Source of the DNA: Fictibacillus sp. FJAT-27399
GTDB taxonomy: Bacteria > Bacillota > Bacilli > Bacillales > Fictibacillaceae
Direction of reading: 5' to 3'
Assembly: GCF_001510655.1 (NCBI RefSeq)
Contig: NZ_LMVC01000001.1
Coordinates: 198,574 to 262,573 of the forward strand
Length of the DNA stretch: 64,000 bases
The position numbers were made by a program, and so were the translations under genes. Position 1 is the first letter of the stretch; every line of letters begins with the position of its first letter. This document shows, piece by piece, positions 8,087 through 17,800 of the stretch. Under the pieces are notes generated by a model. It saw only the letters and a list, made by a program, of their open reading frames with translations. It searched no databases and was not told the DNA's origin.

Positions 8087-8577
8087 GATATAAGAACAGC
8101 GGAAAAACAACTTTGATTACAAACCTATTAGAGGCTGCGGCCAAGGCTGGAATCATGACCGGAACGCTTAAGCATCATGGACATGGCGGCCGGGTTGAAT
8201 TTCGAGACGATGAAACGGATACCGCAGCACACCGCAGAGCGGGGGCAGTTGTTTCAGGGGTTGAAGGCGGGAATGCTTTTCAGCTTTGTCTTAATATGCA
8301 AGCAAGCTTATGCAAGCTGCTGGAACTCTATGAACCGCTGGGACTTGATTTGCTGCTGCTAGAGGGATTCAAGGAACATCAGCTGCCTCGCATCGTCCTG
8401 CTAAAGGAGAATGCAGATCTAAAACTTCTTGAAGACAGTGTGAAAATTCTTGCGGTGATTGCATGGCCGCCTGTTTCCAGGCAGCTGATATCAGCAGATC
8501 TTCCATTTTTCAGGATTGGCGAAAAGGAACAATATATAGATTTTCTTCTGGATTTGTTTAAGGGGTTGAATACATGA
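8050..8577 (+). CDS. mobB: Molybdopterin-guanine dinucleotide biosynthesis protein MobB
   Basis: A P-loop protein of 175 residues with Walker A GYKNSGKTTL at residues 12-21, a following GTLKHHGHGG segment and LLLLEGFKEH near residue 100, all typical of MobB. MobB supports GTP-dependent attachment of GMP to molybdopterin by MobA; MobA itself is not in this window. The ATG at 8050 has GGGGAAGG six bases upstream, giving a 37-bp overlap with moeA. The stop overlaps the moaE start as ATGA, so the genes are translationally coupled. Confidence 0.92.
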   Translation: MAMGSGSKVQVVGYKNSGKTTLITNLLEAAAKAGIMTGTLKHHGHGGRVEFRDDETDTAAHRRAGAVVSGVEGGNAFQLCLNMQASLCKLLELYEPLGLDLLLLEGFKEHQLPRIVLLKENADLKLLEDSVKILAVIAWPPVSRQLISADLPFFRIGEKEQYIDFLLDLFKGLNT

Positions 8578-9044
8578 AACGATTTGAAATTGTCACTGGA
8601 CCAGTTTTGATACAGGACATTATAGACAAAGTGATCAGGGCGGAAGCTGGTGCAGTAAATACGTTTATAGGAACTGTCAGAGAGTTGACGAAGGGTAAAA
8701 GAACGGTCTATTTAAAGTATGAAGCATATATTCCGATGGCAGAAAAACAGCTTGCGAAGATAGGCGATGAGATTAGTGCCCGCTGGCCGGGATCAAGAAC
8801 GGCCATTTCCCACCGAATCGGCAGCCTGGATATTTCTGATATTGCTGTTGTTATCGCGGTTTCTACACCTCACCGGGCAGAAGCCTTTGATGCATGCCGC
8901 TACGCGATCGAGCGCATCAAAGAAATTGTCCCCATCTGGAAAAAAGAACATTGGGATAACGGAGAGTTGTGGGTGGGAGATCAGCTTGAAACAGAGGCCT
9001 ATTCAAAAGGCCATCCTGAAAGCGAGGAAGATAAAAATGATTAG
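8574..9044 (+). CDS. moaE: Molybdopterin synthase catalytic subunit MoaE
   Basis: MoaE of 156 residues, the large subunit of molybdopterin synthase, which converts precursor Z (cPMP) to molybdopterin with sulfur from MoaD. Family motifs present are GAVNTFIGTVRE near residue 25, YLKYEAYIPMAE, RIGSLDISDIAV and VPIWKKEHW, which carries the active-site lysine. Four-base overlaps link it to mobB upstream; it overlaps moaD by 8 bp downstream, matching the paired expression expected of the two subunits. Confidence 0.94.
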   Translation: MKRFEIVTGPVLIQDIIDKVIRAEAGAVNTFIGTVRELTKGKRTVYLKYEAYIPMAEKQLAKIGDEISARWPGSRTAISHRIGSLDISDIAVVIAVSTPHRAEAFDACRYAIERIKEIVPIWKKEHWDNGELWVGDQLETEAYSKGHPESEEDKND

Positions 9045-9273
9045 AGTGTTGTTGTTTGCCGGCATGCAGGAACGCGCAGGCACGGCTGAGCTTCAGTTGG
9101 ATGAAGAACGGCTCCGTATTTCTGATATTAAATCCGCATTAGAAAAAAAGTATGATTTTCCAAAAATGTTTATAGGCTGTCTATCGGCGGTCAATGAAGA
9201 ATTTGCCGATGATGATACAGAAGTGTCCACAGGGGATACTGTCGCCTTTATTCCTCCGGTAAGCGGAGGTTAA
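9037..9273 (+). CDS. moaD: Molybdopterin synthase sulfur carrier subunit MoaD
   Basis: A 78-residue ubiquitin-like sulfur carrier. It has the beta-grasp pattern (MIRVLLFAGMQERAG...) and ends in FIPPVSGG; the terminal Gly-Gly is the site of adenylylation and thiocarboxylation. The ATG at 9037 lies inside the end of moaE. A longer frame from 8767 exists only because moaE happens to be open in that phase. It is the last gene of the cluster; its stop overlaps by 4 bp the end of a convergent zinc-ribbon gene. Confidence 0.93.
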   Translation: MIRVLLFAGMQERAGTAELQLDEERLRISDIKSALEKKYDFPKMFIGCLSAVNEEFADDDTEVSTGDTVAFIPPVSGG

Positions 9274-9398
9274 TTTTCGCGTTCTGCACACGAAAAACAT
9301 AATAATGTCGTTTGGTCCACATGAATGCCATTTAAAAAGCCCTCTAAACAATAGATGGGCTTTTTGCATTGGCTGCATTCTCCCACGTATTCCTTCAT
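9270..9398 (-). CDS. Small zinc-ribbon protein, 42 aa
   Basis: A complete 42-codon minus-strand gene with two CxxC pairs, CSQC near residue 8 and CFSC near residue 34, spaced as in a single treble-clef or zinc-ribbon fold. The ribosome site is excellent: AAAAGGAGGTG ahead of the ATG at 9398. The upstream region is shared with the divergent argC promoter. The function is unknown; small zinc ribbons may bind nucleic acid or partner proteins. Its end overlaps the moaD stop codon by 4 bp. A hairpin within it (9334-9365) looks like a terminator but is explained by the codons. Confidence 0.75.
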   Translation of the reverse strand: MKEYVGECSQCKKPIYCLEGFLNGIHVDQTTLLCFSCAEREN

Positions 9399-9452
9399 TC
9401 TCCCACCTCCTTTTCCTTATCTTAAACGCAACGATTTGTGCAATCAACTCAG

Positions 9453-9485
9453 AAAAAATAAAAATTTATAAATATACAGTTGAAT
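9453..9485 (+). promoter_or_regulatory. Possible ArgR (AhrC) operator
   Basis: An A/T-rich, partly symmetric stretch (AATAAAAATTTATAAAT) directly upstream of and touching the -35 box. Arginine repressor boxes in Bacillus are of the ATGAATAAAAATTCA type, so this is a reasonable but degenerate match; the assignment leans on the position before argC. Confidence 0.4.
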
Positions 9486-9508
9486 TTATCTTTATACATA
9501 CATATAAT
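9480..9508 (+). promoter_or_regulatory. Sigma-A promoter of the arginine operon
   Basis: TTGAAT at 9480-9485 and TATAAT at 9503-9508 are separated by exactly 17 bp, 32 bp before the argC start. This is the best promoter match upstream of the operon. Confidence 0.8.
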
Positions 9509-9540
9509 GAAACATACATTAAAAAAACGAGGTGGAAGTT

Positions 9541-10578
9541 TTGAATGTCGGTATTGTAGGAGCAACAGGCTTCGGGGGTCTTGAACTTGTGCGGCTGCTG
9601 CTGCAGCATCCCGGTGTAAAAAAGCTTACGTTGTATTCATCAAGTAAAAAAGGAGAATCGATTGAAACAATCTATCCCCATTTGAACGGCATCAAGGAGG
9701 GAAAGCTGGAAGACATTGATCCGTACAAAATTCCTGAACAGGTTGACTTTCTGTTTTCATCAGCACCTACGGGGGTCTCTGCAAGTTTGCTGCCTCCGAT
9801 TCTTGAGCGGGGGATGAAGGTGATTGACCTTGCAGGCGACTTCCGCTTAAAGAAAAGTGAGGAATATAAGCAGTGGTACAAAAAAGAACCGCCCGATGCC
9901 AGGTGGGTTGATCTAGCGGTTTATGGACTATCAGAGTGGAACACAGATCTAATAAGAAACGCTCAGATGATCGCCAACCCCGGGTGCTACCCGACGGCAG
10001 CTTTGCTCGGCCTTTTGCCGCTGATCAAAAAGAGTTTAATAGAAGTCAGTACAATTATTATTGATGCAAAGTCTGGTGTATCAGGAGCTGGGGCGGTTCC
10101 TTCTGTTTCGGCACATTTTCCGTTTGCTAACGATAATCTGCAAATCTATAAGGTAAACCAGCATCAGCATATTCCAGAAATTGAACAAATGCTTCATCAC
10201 TATTGTGAAACGAACAAGCCCATTACGTTCAGTTCACATTTGGTTCCTATGACGCGTGGAATCATGAATACGATGTATGCGAAAGTGAAGGAGGGGGTCA
10301 GTTCTAAGGAGATTGAGGAAACCTATATCGAGTATGCAGAACAGCATGATTTTATCAGGCTTTCTCCATCACAAGGATTTCCTTCCACCAGGCAGGTGTA
10401 CGGAAGCAATTTTTGTGACATCGGCTGGTCCTTTGATCACCGGACACAGCGCATAACAGCTGTATCGGTCATCGATAACCTGATGAAAGGTGCAGCAGGC
10501 CAGGCTGTACATAATTTTAATCTAATGAATGGATTTCCGGAGGCAGCCGGATTGCCGGCAAGTCCAGTTTTTCCATAA
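9541..10578 (+). CDS. argC: N-acetyl-gamma-glutamyl-phosphate reductase ArgC
   Basis: The third arginine-synthesis step: NADPH-dependent reduction of N-acetylglutamyl phosphate to the semialdehyde. The 345-residue length equals that of B. subtilis ArgC. The N-terminal Rossmann motif is GIVGATGFGG, the active-site cysteine is in NPGCYPTA near residue 145, and the catalytic His region is KVNQHQHIPEI. The start is TTG at 9541, because GAGGTGG lies at proper spacing before it and overlaps the alternative GTG at 9532. It is the first gene of the operon. Confidence 0.95.
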   Translation: MNVGIVGATGFGGLELVRLLLQHPGVKKLTLYSSSKKGESIETIYPHLNGIKEGKLEDIDPYKIPEQVDFLFSSAPTGVSASLLPPILERGMKVIDLAGDFRLKKSEEYKQWYKKEPPDARWVDLAVYGLSEWNTDLIRNAQMIANPGCYPTAALLGLLPLIKKSLIEVSTIIIDAKSGVSGAGAVPSVSAHFPFANDNLQIYKVNQHQHIPEIEQMLHHYCETNKPITFSSHLVPMTRGIMNTMYAKVKEGVSSKEIEETYIEYAEQHDFIRLSPSQGFPSTRQVYGSNFCDIGWSFDHRTQRITAVSVIDNLMKGAAGQAVHNFNLMNGFPEAAGLPASPVFP

Positions 10579-10594
10579 AGAAAGGAGAGCCGAT

Positions 10595-11824
10595 GTGGCT
10601 TCTATCGTTTCATCTCATCTAAAAAAAGTTACAGGATCAAATATTACATTGCCAAAAGGATTTTCAGCTGCGGGTATGAACTGCGGAATTAAATACAAGA
10701 AAAAAGATCTAGGTATTATTTTGAGCGAGAAACCAGCCTCAGCTGCGGCAGTATATACAACAAATAAGATCAAGGCAGCTCCCCTGGAGGTCACGAAGGA
10801 AAGCATTGAAACTGAAGGTTTGCTGCAGGCTGTGATTGTTAATTCTGGGAATGCCAACGCCTTTACGAGAGAACAGGGCAGATTGGATGCCTATGCCATG
10901 CGCAATGAAGTGAGTGAACGATTTGGATTGCAACAGAATCATGTTGGGGTAGCCTCCACAGGCATTATCGGTGAGACAATGCCGATCGATACAATATTAA
11001 AAGGAATTCAGCAATTGAATCCCGCATCCAAACTGAATCAAGCGCTGGAGTTCAGCCAATCGATTTTAACGACCGATACGAAGACAAAAAACGCTTGTTA
11101 CTCTTTTACTGTAGGCGAATCAGAGGTGGTGCTGGCGGGTACAGCGAAAGGATCTGGAATGATTCATCCGAATATGGCGACGATGCTTTCCTTTTTAACA
11201 ACGGATGCTAACATATCTCCCGAAAACCTTCATCACGCACTGAAAAAAGTGACAGATCAAAGCTTCAACTGTATTACTGTTGATGGTGAAACATCGACGA
11301 ATGACATGGTTCTCATACTTGCCAATGGATATGCAGATCATGAGGAACTCACTCCTGATCACCCTGACTGGGGAACATTCCTTCAAGCATTGACACTAAC
11401 GTGCACCGATCTTGCGAAAGCCATCGCAAGAGATGGAGAGGGAGCAACGAAATTGATCGAGGTGACGGTGGAAGGGGCGGCAAGCAGTGAGGAAGCTAGA
11501 GCGGCAGCAAAGTCCATCGTTGGTTCACCGCTAGTGAAAACGGCCATCTTCGGTTGTGATCCCAACTGGGGAAGGATCGTAGCTGTCCTTGGATATGCAG
11601 GCATCGAAATGAGTCCAGAAGCGATTGATCTTTATATAGGAGATTTTCCTGTACTGGTGCAGAGTGAAATCGAACGCTTTAACCATGAAGAGATCTCTGG
11701 CTACTTAACAGGGAGCGAAATTTCCATAACAGTCAACCTCCATACAGGAAACGGAATAGGAAAAGCTTGGGGCTGCGACCTAACCTATGATTACGTACAA
11801 ATCAATTCCAGCTATACGACGTGA
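10595..11824 (+). CDS. argJ: Bifunctional ornithine acetyltransferase / N-acetylglutamate synthase ArgJ
   Basis: ArgJ (409 residues) recycles the acetyl group from acetylornithine to glutamate and, in bifunctional forms, also makes acetylglutamate from acetyl-CoA. The self-cleavage site is visible in KGSGMIHPNMATMLSF, where the Thr after Ala becomes the nucleophile of the beta chain. GVASTGIIGE and the C-terminal residues are also conserved. The GTG at 10595 has GGAG eight bases upstream; the longer frame from 10529 overlaps argC and lacks a ribosome site. ArgJ makes the pathway cyclic here, and no argA or argE is present. Confidence 0.94.
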   Translation: MASIVSSHLKKVTGSNITLPKGFSAAGMNCGIKYKKKDLGIILSEKPASAAAVYTTNKIKAAPLEVTKESIETEGLLQAVIVNSGNANAFTREQGRLDAYAMRNEVSERFGLQQNHVGVASTGIIGETMPIDTILKGIQQLNPASKLNQALEFSQSILTTDTKTKNACYSFTVGESEVVLAGTAKGSGMIHPNMATMLSFLTTDANISPENLHHALKKVTDQSFNCITVDGETSTNDMVLILANGYADHEELTPDHPDWGTFLQALTLTCTDLAKAIARDGEGATKLIEVTVEGAASSEEARAAAKSIVGSPLVKTAIFGCDPNWGRIVAVLGYAGIEMSPEAIDLYIGDFPVLVQSEIERFNHEEISGYLTGSEISITVNLHTGNGIGKAWGCDLTYDYVQINSSYTT

Positions 11825-11836
11825 GGAGGAGACAGG

Positions 11837-12586
11837 ATGGATCAATTGGTAATCATTAAGTGCGGGGGGAGCGTTCTGAAAGCGCTGGAGCCTTCATTTT
11901 TTCAGAGGTTAAAAGATATGCAGGAAGAAGGAAAACAAATCATACTTGTTCATGGAGGCGGACCGGATATTACCAAATTTATGAATGTCCTGTCCATACC
12001 AAATGAATTTATCAACGGTGTGAGGCGAACCTCCGGCCGAGCGGCAGAAACAGCCGAAATGGTACTTGCAGGCCGGCTGAATCCCTGGTTTGTGTATCAG
12101 CTGAACCAGCTGGGGCTCAAAGCTATCGGAATAAATGGCAATGATGGTGCGCTATTGGAATGTGACTATCTGAAAAAAGAACAATGGGGCCATGTGGGCA
12201 AGATTTTAAAGGTGAACAGCGGAACGCTGACGCAGCTGATCAAAGCTGGTTTTATCCCTGTCATCGCATCAGTATCAAGGAATCTTACTGGAGAAATCTT
12301 GAACTTAAATGCGGATACAGTCGCCTTTGAAGTTGCCTCTGCCATGGAGGCGGAATCTCTGATTTTTGTGACAGACGTCAACGGAATTATGGCAGAAGGC
12401 AAGACTGTTCAAAAAGCGTCCATCGCTTCAATACATGAGCTGATTAATAACGGGGTCATAACAGGAGGGATGATTCCAAAAGTACAGGCGGCTATAGGAT
12501 GTCTGCAATCCAAAATTAAAGAGATTCAGATCGTAGGAAAAGAAATGAAAGGGACGATGATCATAAAAGAGGAGGTATACAGTTGA
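11837..12586 (+). CDS. argB: Acetylglutamate kinase ArgB
   Basis: The second step of the pathway: ATP-dependent phosphorylation of N-acetylglutamate. This is an amino acid kinase family protein of 249 residues with KCGGSVLKAL at the N terminus, LVHGGGPDITKFM near residue 40 (substrate loop), and GVITGGMIPKVQAA near residue 205. There is no N-terminal extension like that of arginine-inhibited kinases, so feedback inhibition cannot be read from the sequence. GAGGAG precedes the ATG, and the 3' end overlaps argD by 4 bp. Confidence 0.95.
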   Translation: MDQLVIIKCGGSVLKALEPSFFQRLKDMQEEGKQIILVHGGGPDITKFMNVLSIPNEFINGVRRTSGRAAETAEMVLAGRLNPWFVYQLNQLGLKAIGINGNDGALLECDYLKKEQWGHVGKILKVNSGTLTQLIKAGFIPVIASVSRNLTGEILNLNADTVAFEVASAMEAESLIFVTDVNGIMAEGKTVQKASIASIHELINNGVITGGMIPKVQAAIGCLQSKIKEIQIVGKEMKGTMIIKEEVYS

Positions 12587-13737
12587 GTGCACTATTTTCA
12601 AACTACGGCCGATGGGACCTGCAGATTGAAAGTGGAAGCGGGAGTACGTTGACCGATCAGGCGGGCAAGTCTTATCTTGATTTTACGAGCGGTATCGGTG
12701 TTTGCAATTTAGGCCATGTTCATCCAGCGGTCACAGCTGCGGTTGAAAAACAATTGAAAAAAGTCTGGCATACATCTAACCTGTTCCAATCTGATCTGCA
12801 GGAAGAAACTGCAGAACTGCTGGTTAAGCCTACTCATCTAAATAAAGTGTTTTTCTGCAACAGCGGAGCGGAAGCGAATGAAGCTGCTATTAAACTGGCA
12901 AGAAAATTTACTGGGAAAACAAAAATCATAACGTTTGAGCAGTCCTTTCATGGAAGAACCTATGGAGCAATGGCAGCAACAGGGCAGGATAAGATTAAAA
13001 AAGGATTCGGGCCGATGCTGGCGGACTTTCAAACGGTTCCTTTTAATGACTTTGATTCATTGATCAAATACGCTGATTCACAGACAGCTGCGGTAATGCT
13101 CGAAGTGGTTCAAGGAGAAGGCGGTGTCATACCGGGAAATGAATCCTTCTTGCAAAGGGTTCAGCAGCATTGCCAGGATCATGACATACTTTTGATCATT
13201 GATGAAGTGCAGACTGGGATTGGACGGACTGGGAAAGCTTTTGCTTTTCAGCATTATGGATTAAAACCTGATATCGTTACGTCCGCAAAAGGACTAGGCA
13301 ACGGTTTTCCAGTAGGTGCTGTACTGGGGACTGAGGAAGTAAGCACAGCGTTTGGACCAGGCAGCCACGGAACGACTTTCGGGGGGAATCCGCTTGCCAT
13401 GGCAGCAGCGAGTGCCGTACTAAAAGAAGTGTTCTCTGACGTATTTCTGGATGAAGTGATGAAAAAAAGCGCTTTTTTAATTGAAGAATTACAGAAAGAA
13501 CTATCTCCTTGTAAGGAAGTATTAGAAGTCAGAGGGCTGGGGTTGATGGCAGGTATTGAATTCAGTCATAAAGCCGCGCCACTCATTCAGGAACTTCAAA
13601 ACGATGGGGTGCTGGCACTGCCGGCAGGAGAGTGGGTTTTGCGTATTCTCCCGCCTCTAAACATGAGTTATGAAGAACTGGCGGAAGGCGTCAAAAAAAT
13701 ATCTAAAGCTGTTAAAAAGAAAAGCATCCTAGTATAA
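12583..13737 (+). CDS. argD: Acetylornithine aminotransferase ArgD
   Basis: A class III PLP aminotransferase (384 residues) that converts acetylglutamate semialdehyde to acetylornithine. SGIGVCNLGH, CNSGAEANEAAIKLAR (phosphate-binding region), IIDEVQTGIGRTG with the cofactor-ring Asp, and TSAKGLGNGFPVGA with the Schiff-base Lys are all present. The start is TTG at 12583, overlapping the argB stop, with GAGGAGG upstream. It is followed by 67 bp before carA, the largest gap inside the operon. Confidence 0.94.
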   Translation: MSALFSNYGRWDLQIESGSGSTLTDQAGKSYLDFTSGIGVCNLGHVHPAVTAAVEKQLKKVWHTSNLFQSDLQEETAELLVKPTHLNKVFFCNSGAEANEAAIKLARKFTGKTKIITFEQSFHGRTYGAMAATGQDKIKKGFGPMLADFQTVPFNDFDSLIKYADSQTAAVMLEVVQGEGGVIPGNESFLQRVQQHCQDHDILLIIDEVQTGIGRTGKAFAFQHYGLKPDIVTSAKGLGNGFPVGAVLGTEEVSTAFGPGSHGTTFGGNPLAMAAASAVLKEVFSDVFLDEVMKKSAFLIEELQKELSPCKEVLEVRGLGLMAGIEFSHKAAPLIQELQNDGVLALPAGEWVLRILPPLNMSYEELAEGVKKISKAVKKKSILV

Positions 13738-13757
13738 CTCATTTTTTTTTACAAGTA

Positions 13758-13778
13758 AATGCATAAAAATCCAAATAT
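13758..13778 (+). promoter_or_regulatory. Possible internal ArgR box before carA
   Basis: ATGCATAAAAATCCAAAT resembles a Bacillus arginine box and sits in the only sizeable gap of the operon. An independent promoter for carAB-argF is possible, but no convincing -35/-10 pair is visible. Confidence 0.3.
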
Positions 13779-13804
13779 ATAAATTAATATACAAAGGAGA
13801 AGGA

Positions 13805-14887
13805 ATGATGAAAGGATACTTGCAGCTTTCTAATGGAGAAAGTTTTAAAGGGATTTGGCACGGGAAGCCGCAATGCTCGAGCGGTGAAGTGGTGTTTTTT
13901 ACCGGAATGACCGGATATCAGGAGGTACTGAGCGATCCTTCTTATCACGGACAGATTGTTGTTTTTGCTTATCCTCTCATCGGAAATTATGGGATCAATA
14001 AAGAAGATTTTGAATCTATCGTTCCTCAGCCAGCCGGAGTGGTGACATGCTCTGCAGATGAAGAAGGCCATCACTATCAGAGCCAGGAGTCATTTTCAGC
14101 TTTGCTGAAGAAGCATAATATACCGCATTTGAGCGGAGCGGACACCCGGTCTCTAATAAAATTGATCCGTTCCGAGGGAGACATGAAAGGGTTATTAACC
14201 AGCAGTGAACAAACTTTGCAGGATTTCAAAGAACAAAAAGGGATGCAGGGAAGGCTGGTAAAAGAAGTAGCCGTGACAAAACCTGAGGTGTACGGCAAAG
14301 GAAAAACACATATCGTAATGATTGATTTCGGATATAAGAAATCCATTTTGGATGCCTTAATCTCGTCCGGATGCAAAGTGACCATCGTCCCTTATGATAC
14401 ACAAGAAGAAGTTCTCCATAAACTAAAACCGGATGGCCTTCTCTTTTCAAATGGACCGGGCAATCCAAAAGAACTGGCACCCTATATGCCAGTGTACAGA
14501 AGGCTAGCCGAGCTCTACCCTTCATTTGGTATTTGTCTCGGTCATCAGCTTTTGGCACTGGCTTTCGGCGGAAATACTAAAAAATTAAAATTTGGCCATC
14601 GGGGAGCGAATCATCCCATCATTAATGTGAGAACGAATAAAGTGGCGATGAGCTCGCAAAATCATGGCTATGTTGTGGAGGAAAACAGTTTAATTCATAC
14701 CGGGTTTCAAGTGCTCTATAAAAATATCAATGATGGAAGTGTAGAAGGGATGTTTCATGAAACACATCCGGTCATGACGGCCCAGTTTCATCCTGAGGCC
14801 AATCCAGGACCGGAAGATCATGCTCATTTGTTCAGCAGTTTTATTGAACTAATCAAAGAAAAGAGGAGCGAAAAGATTTATGCCTAA
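13805..14887 (+). CDS. carA: Carbamoyl phosphate synthase small subunit (arginine-specific)
   Basis: The glutaminase subunit (360 residues) that feeds ammonia to CarB. The N-terminal CarA domain (GMTGYQEVLSDPSY) is followed by a class I amidotransferase domain with the nucleophile in FGICLGHQLLALA and the His/Glu pair in QFHPEANPGPED. Its place between argD and argF marks it as the arginine-dedicated enzyme, as in B. subtilis; a pyrimidine-linked pair (pyrAA/pyrAB) would be expected elsewhere. AAAGGAG lies before the ATG. It overlaps carB by 8 bp. Confidence 0.95.
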   Translation: MMKGYLQLSNGESFKGIWHGKPQCSSGEVVFFTGMTGYQEVLSDPSYHGQIVVFAYPLIGNYGINKEDFESIVPQPAGVVTCSADEEGHHYQSQESFSALLKKHNIPHLSGADTRSLIKLIRSEGDMKGLLTSSEQTLQDFKEQKGMQGRLVKEVAVTKPEVYGKGKTHIVMIDFGYKKSILDALISSGCKVTIVPYDTQEEVLHKLKPDGLLFSNGPGNPKELAPYMPVYRRLAELYPSFGICLGHQLLALAFGGNTKKLKFGHRGANHPIINVRTNKVAMSSQNHGYVVEENSLIHTGFQVLYKNINDGSVEGMFHETHPVMTAQFHPEANPGPEDHAHLFSSFIELIKEKRSEKIYA

Positions 14888-17800
14888 GCAGCAAGAGATT
14901 CATAGTGTCCTAGTGATTGGTTCGGGGCCTATCGTCATCGGGCAGGCAGCTGAATTTGATTATGCAGGAACACAAGCCTGTGCAGCGCTGAAAGAAGAAG
15001 GAGTACATGTTGTTCTCGTCAATAATAATCCGGCTACCATCATGACGGATGAAACGTATGCCGATAAAGTATATTTTGAACCTCTGACTGCCCAGTCCTT
15101 GGCAAGCATTATCTCAAAGGAAAAACCTGACGGACTTTTGGCTTCAGTCGGCGGGCAAACCGGGTTGAATTTGGCAATGGAGCTTCAGGAAAAAGGGATT
15201 CTAGAGGAACACAATGTAAAACTGCTTGGGACAAATTTGGAGTCCATTAAAAAAGCAGAAGACCGCGAGCTTTTCCGTGCATTGATGCATGAGCTTGATG
15301 AACCTGTGCCCGACAGTGAAATTGTAACAACAGCTGAAGAAGCTGCTGCGTTTGCAGGAAAAATAGGGTTTCCGGTCATTATTCGTCCAGCATACACGCT
15401 GGGAGGCTTCGGGGGCGGTACTGCGCATACAGAGCACGAACTGAATGTCATCGTTAAAAAAGGTCTATCAGCAAGTCCGATCGGCCAATGTCTGATCGAG
15501 AAAAGCATTGCCGGATTTAAGGAAATTGAATATGAGGTGGTACGCGACTGCAATGATACGTGTATCACGATATGCAATATGGAAAATATTGATCCGGTAG
15601 GCATACATACCGGCGATTCGATGGTTGTCGCACCAAGCCAGACAATGACAGACCAGGAATACCACATGCTGCGTTCGTCAGCCATAAAAATCATCAGGGC
15701 ACTTGGTATTATCGGCGGCTGCAATATCCAGTTCGCTCTTGATCCAGAAAGCAAAGCCTATTATCTGATTGAGGTGAACCCTCGTTTAAGCCGATCATCT
15801 GCCCTGGCTTCAAAAGCAACCGGATATCCAATCGCAAAAATAGCAGCCAAGTTAAGCATTGGTTATCAGCTTCATGAGCTGAAAAATCCAGTTACTGGTT
15901 CAACGTTTGCCAGCTTTGAACCTGCTTTGGACTATATTACGGTTAAAATGCCGCGCTGGCCGTTTGACAAATTTCCGGAAGCAGAAAGAAAACTCGGAAC
16001 GCAAATGAAGGCCACCGGAGAAGTGATGGCCATCGAGAGGAACCTGGAAGCGGCTTTGCAAAAGGCTGTCCGCTCTCTGGAGCTGGACACGGAAAGTATT
16101 TTTTTGCAGGAGCTTAAGACATGGGGGAGCGGGAAGCTGAAAAATCTTTTATTAGAAGCGGACGACCGCCGGTTCTTTGCGATCACCGAATTGCTCAGCA
16201 GGGGAACTTCAGTTGAAGAGATTCATGAATGTACGAAAATCAATTCATTTTTTCTTGCTTCATTTAAAAAACTAACTAACCTCGACCAGCAGATAAAGAG
16301 CAGTTCAATGAAAGACCTGGTAGTAAACCAGCTTTCTGAATGGAAAGCTGCGGGATTCTCTGACCAGACGATCGCAGCGGCCTGGAACGTGACTGAAAAT
16401 GAAGTAAGACAAAAAAGGATTCAATCAGGAATCGTTCCTTCATATAAAATGGTCGACACATGTGCGGCAGAATTTACTGCTGATACGGCTTATTATTACT
16501 CAAGCTGGAGAGGAAAAAGTGACAAAACACCAGTGGACAAAGAAAAAGTTGCTATTATCGGTTCTGGCCCAATCCGGATCGGTCAGGGAGTGGAGTTTGA
16601 TTATTGCTGTGTTCATGGCGTGCTTGCTTTGCAGAAGGAAGGCTATGAGACCATTCTGATCAATAATAATCCGGAGACTGTAAGTACTGATTTTGAAGTG
16701 GCGGATACGCTTTATTTTGAACCTCTTTCATTTGAGGACATTATGAACGTACTTGAGTTTGAAGGAGCCGAAAAAGCGATCCTGCAGTTTGGGGGACAGA
16801 CAGCTATTAATGTAGCAAATCAGCTGGAAGAAGCGGGTATCCAAGTCCTTGGTTCAAGAGCAGATCTGATTGATGAGATGGAAAACAGGGAGAGGTTTTA
16901 TCACTTTTTGAATAAATGCAGCATCCCTCATGTGCCAGGTGAAACCGCTTATGAAAGGCATGAAGTACTGGCATTCGCAAAAAAAATCGGATTCCCTGTC
17001 TTGCTGCGCCCTTCCTACGTAATCGGCGGAGAAGGAATGGTGATTGTTCATGATGATCACGAGCTGAAGGACTATTTGAACACACAGACCATCGAGTTTC
17101 CCGTCCTAGTCGACCGTTATATTTCAGGGAAAGAAGCAGAAGTAGATGTATTAACAGATGGAGACCAAGTATTTATTCCAGGGATTTTTGAACATATCGA
17201 GCCAGCGGGCATCCACTCTGGTGACAGTACAGCTGTTACACCTCCGGTAAGTCTGCAAAAGACCACGATTGATTTTATTGTCTCTTATACAGAAACGATC
17301 GCCCGCTCGATGCCGTTCAAAGGGATTTTCAATATCCAGTTTGTCATCGAGGGGAACGAGGTTTATGTCCTTGAGATCAACCCGCGTGCATCAAGGACCG
17401 CACCTATTTTTAATAAAATATCGGGTGTGAACGTTATCCAGTCTGCCGTTCAAGTCATGCTTGGCAAGAAGCTGGCTGAGCTCGGGATTGAAGAAGGGCT
17501 GAACGAAAACCACTATTTCGCAGTAAAAGCACCTGTATTTTCCAATGTTAAGCTCCCAGGCCTTTCGCCTAAAACAGCCCCTATTATGCGTTCAACTGGA
17601 GAGGTGCTTGGAATTGGAGATTCTTTAGGGGAAGCTGCACAAAAAGTCTTTGCAGGGTGCAATCCGGCTGCCAGGACAGGAGATGTTTCTTTGCCAGCCA
17701 GCCTTTATGCAGACGTAGAGGAAGATTCCCTTACTATAGAAGAAACACAACTTCTCCGAAATTGGAAAGAGAAAGGTGTGAGCGTCTATTTTCCATCACA

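Noticed and set aside
9334-9365. Terminator-like hairpin after moaD (AAAAAGCCC / GGGCTTTTT)
   Set aside because: It lies inside the 42-codon zinc-ribbon gene on the minus strand, and the sequence is explained by its codons; a role in ending the moa transcript is possible but not needed.
15185-15754. 189-codon open frame antisense to carB
   Set aside because: Composition rich in Ser, Ile and Pro as expected of a shadow frame; no start site; carB is certain here.
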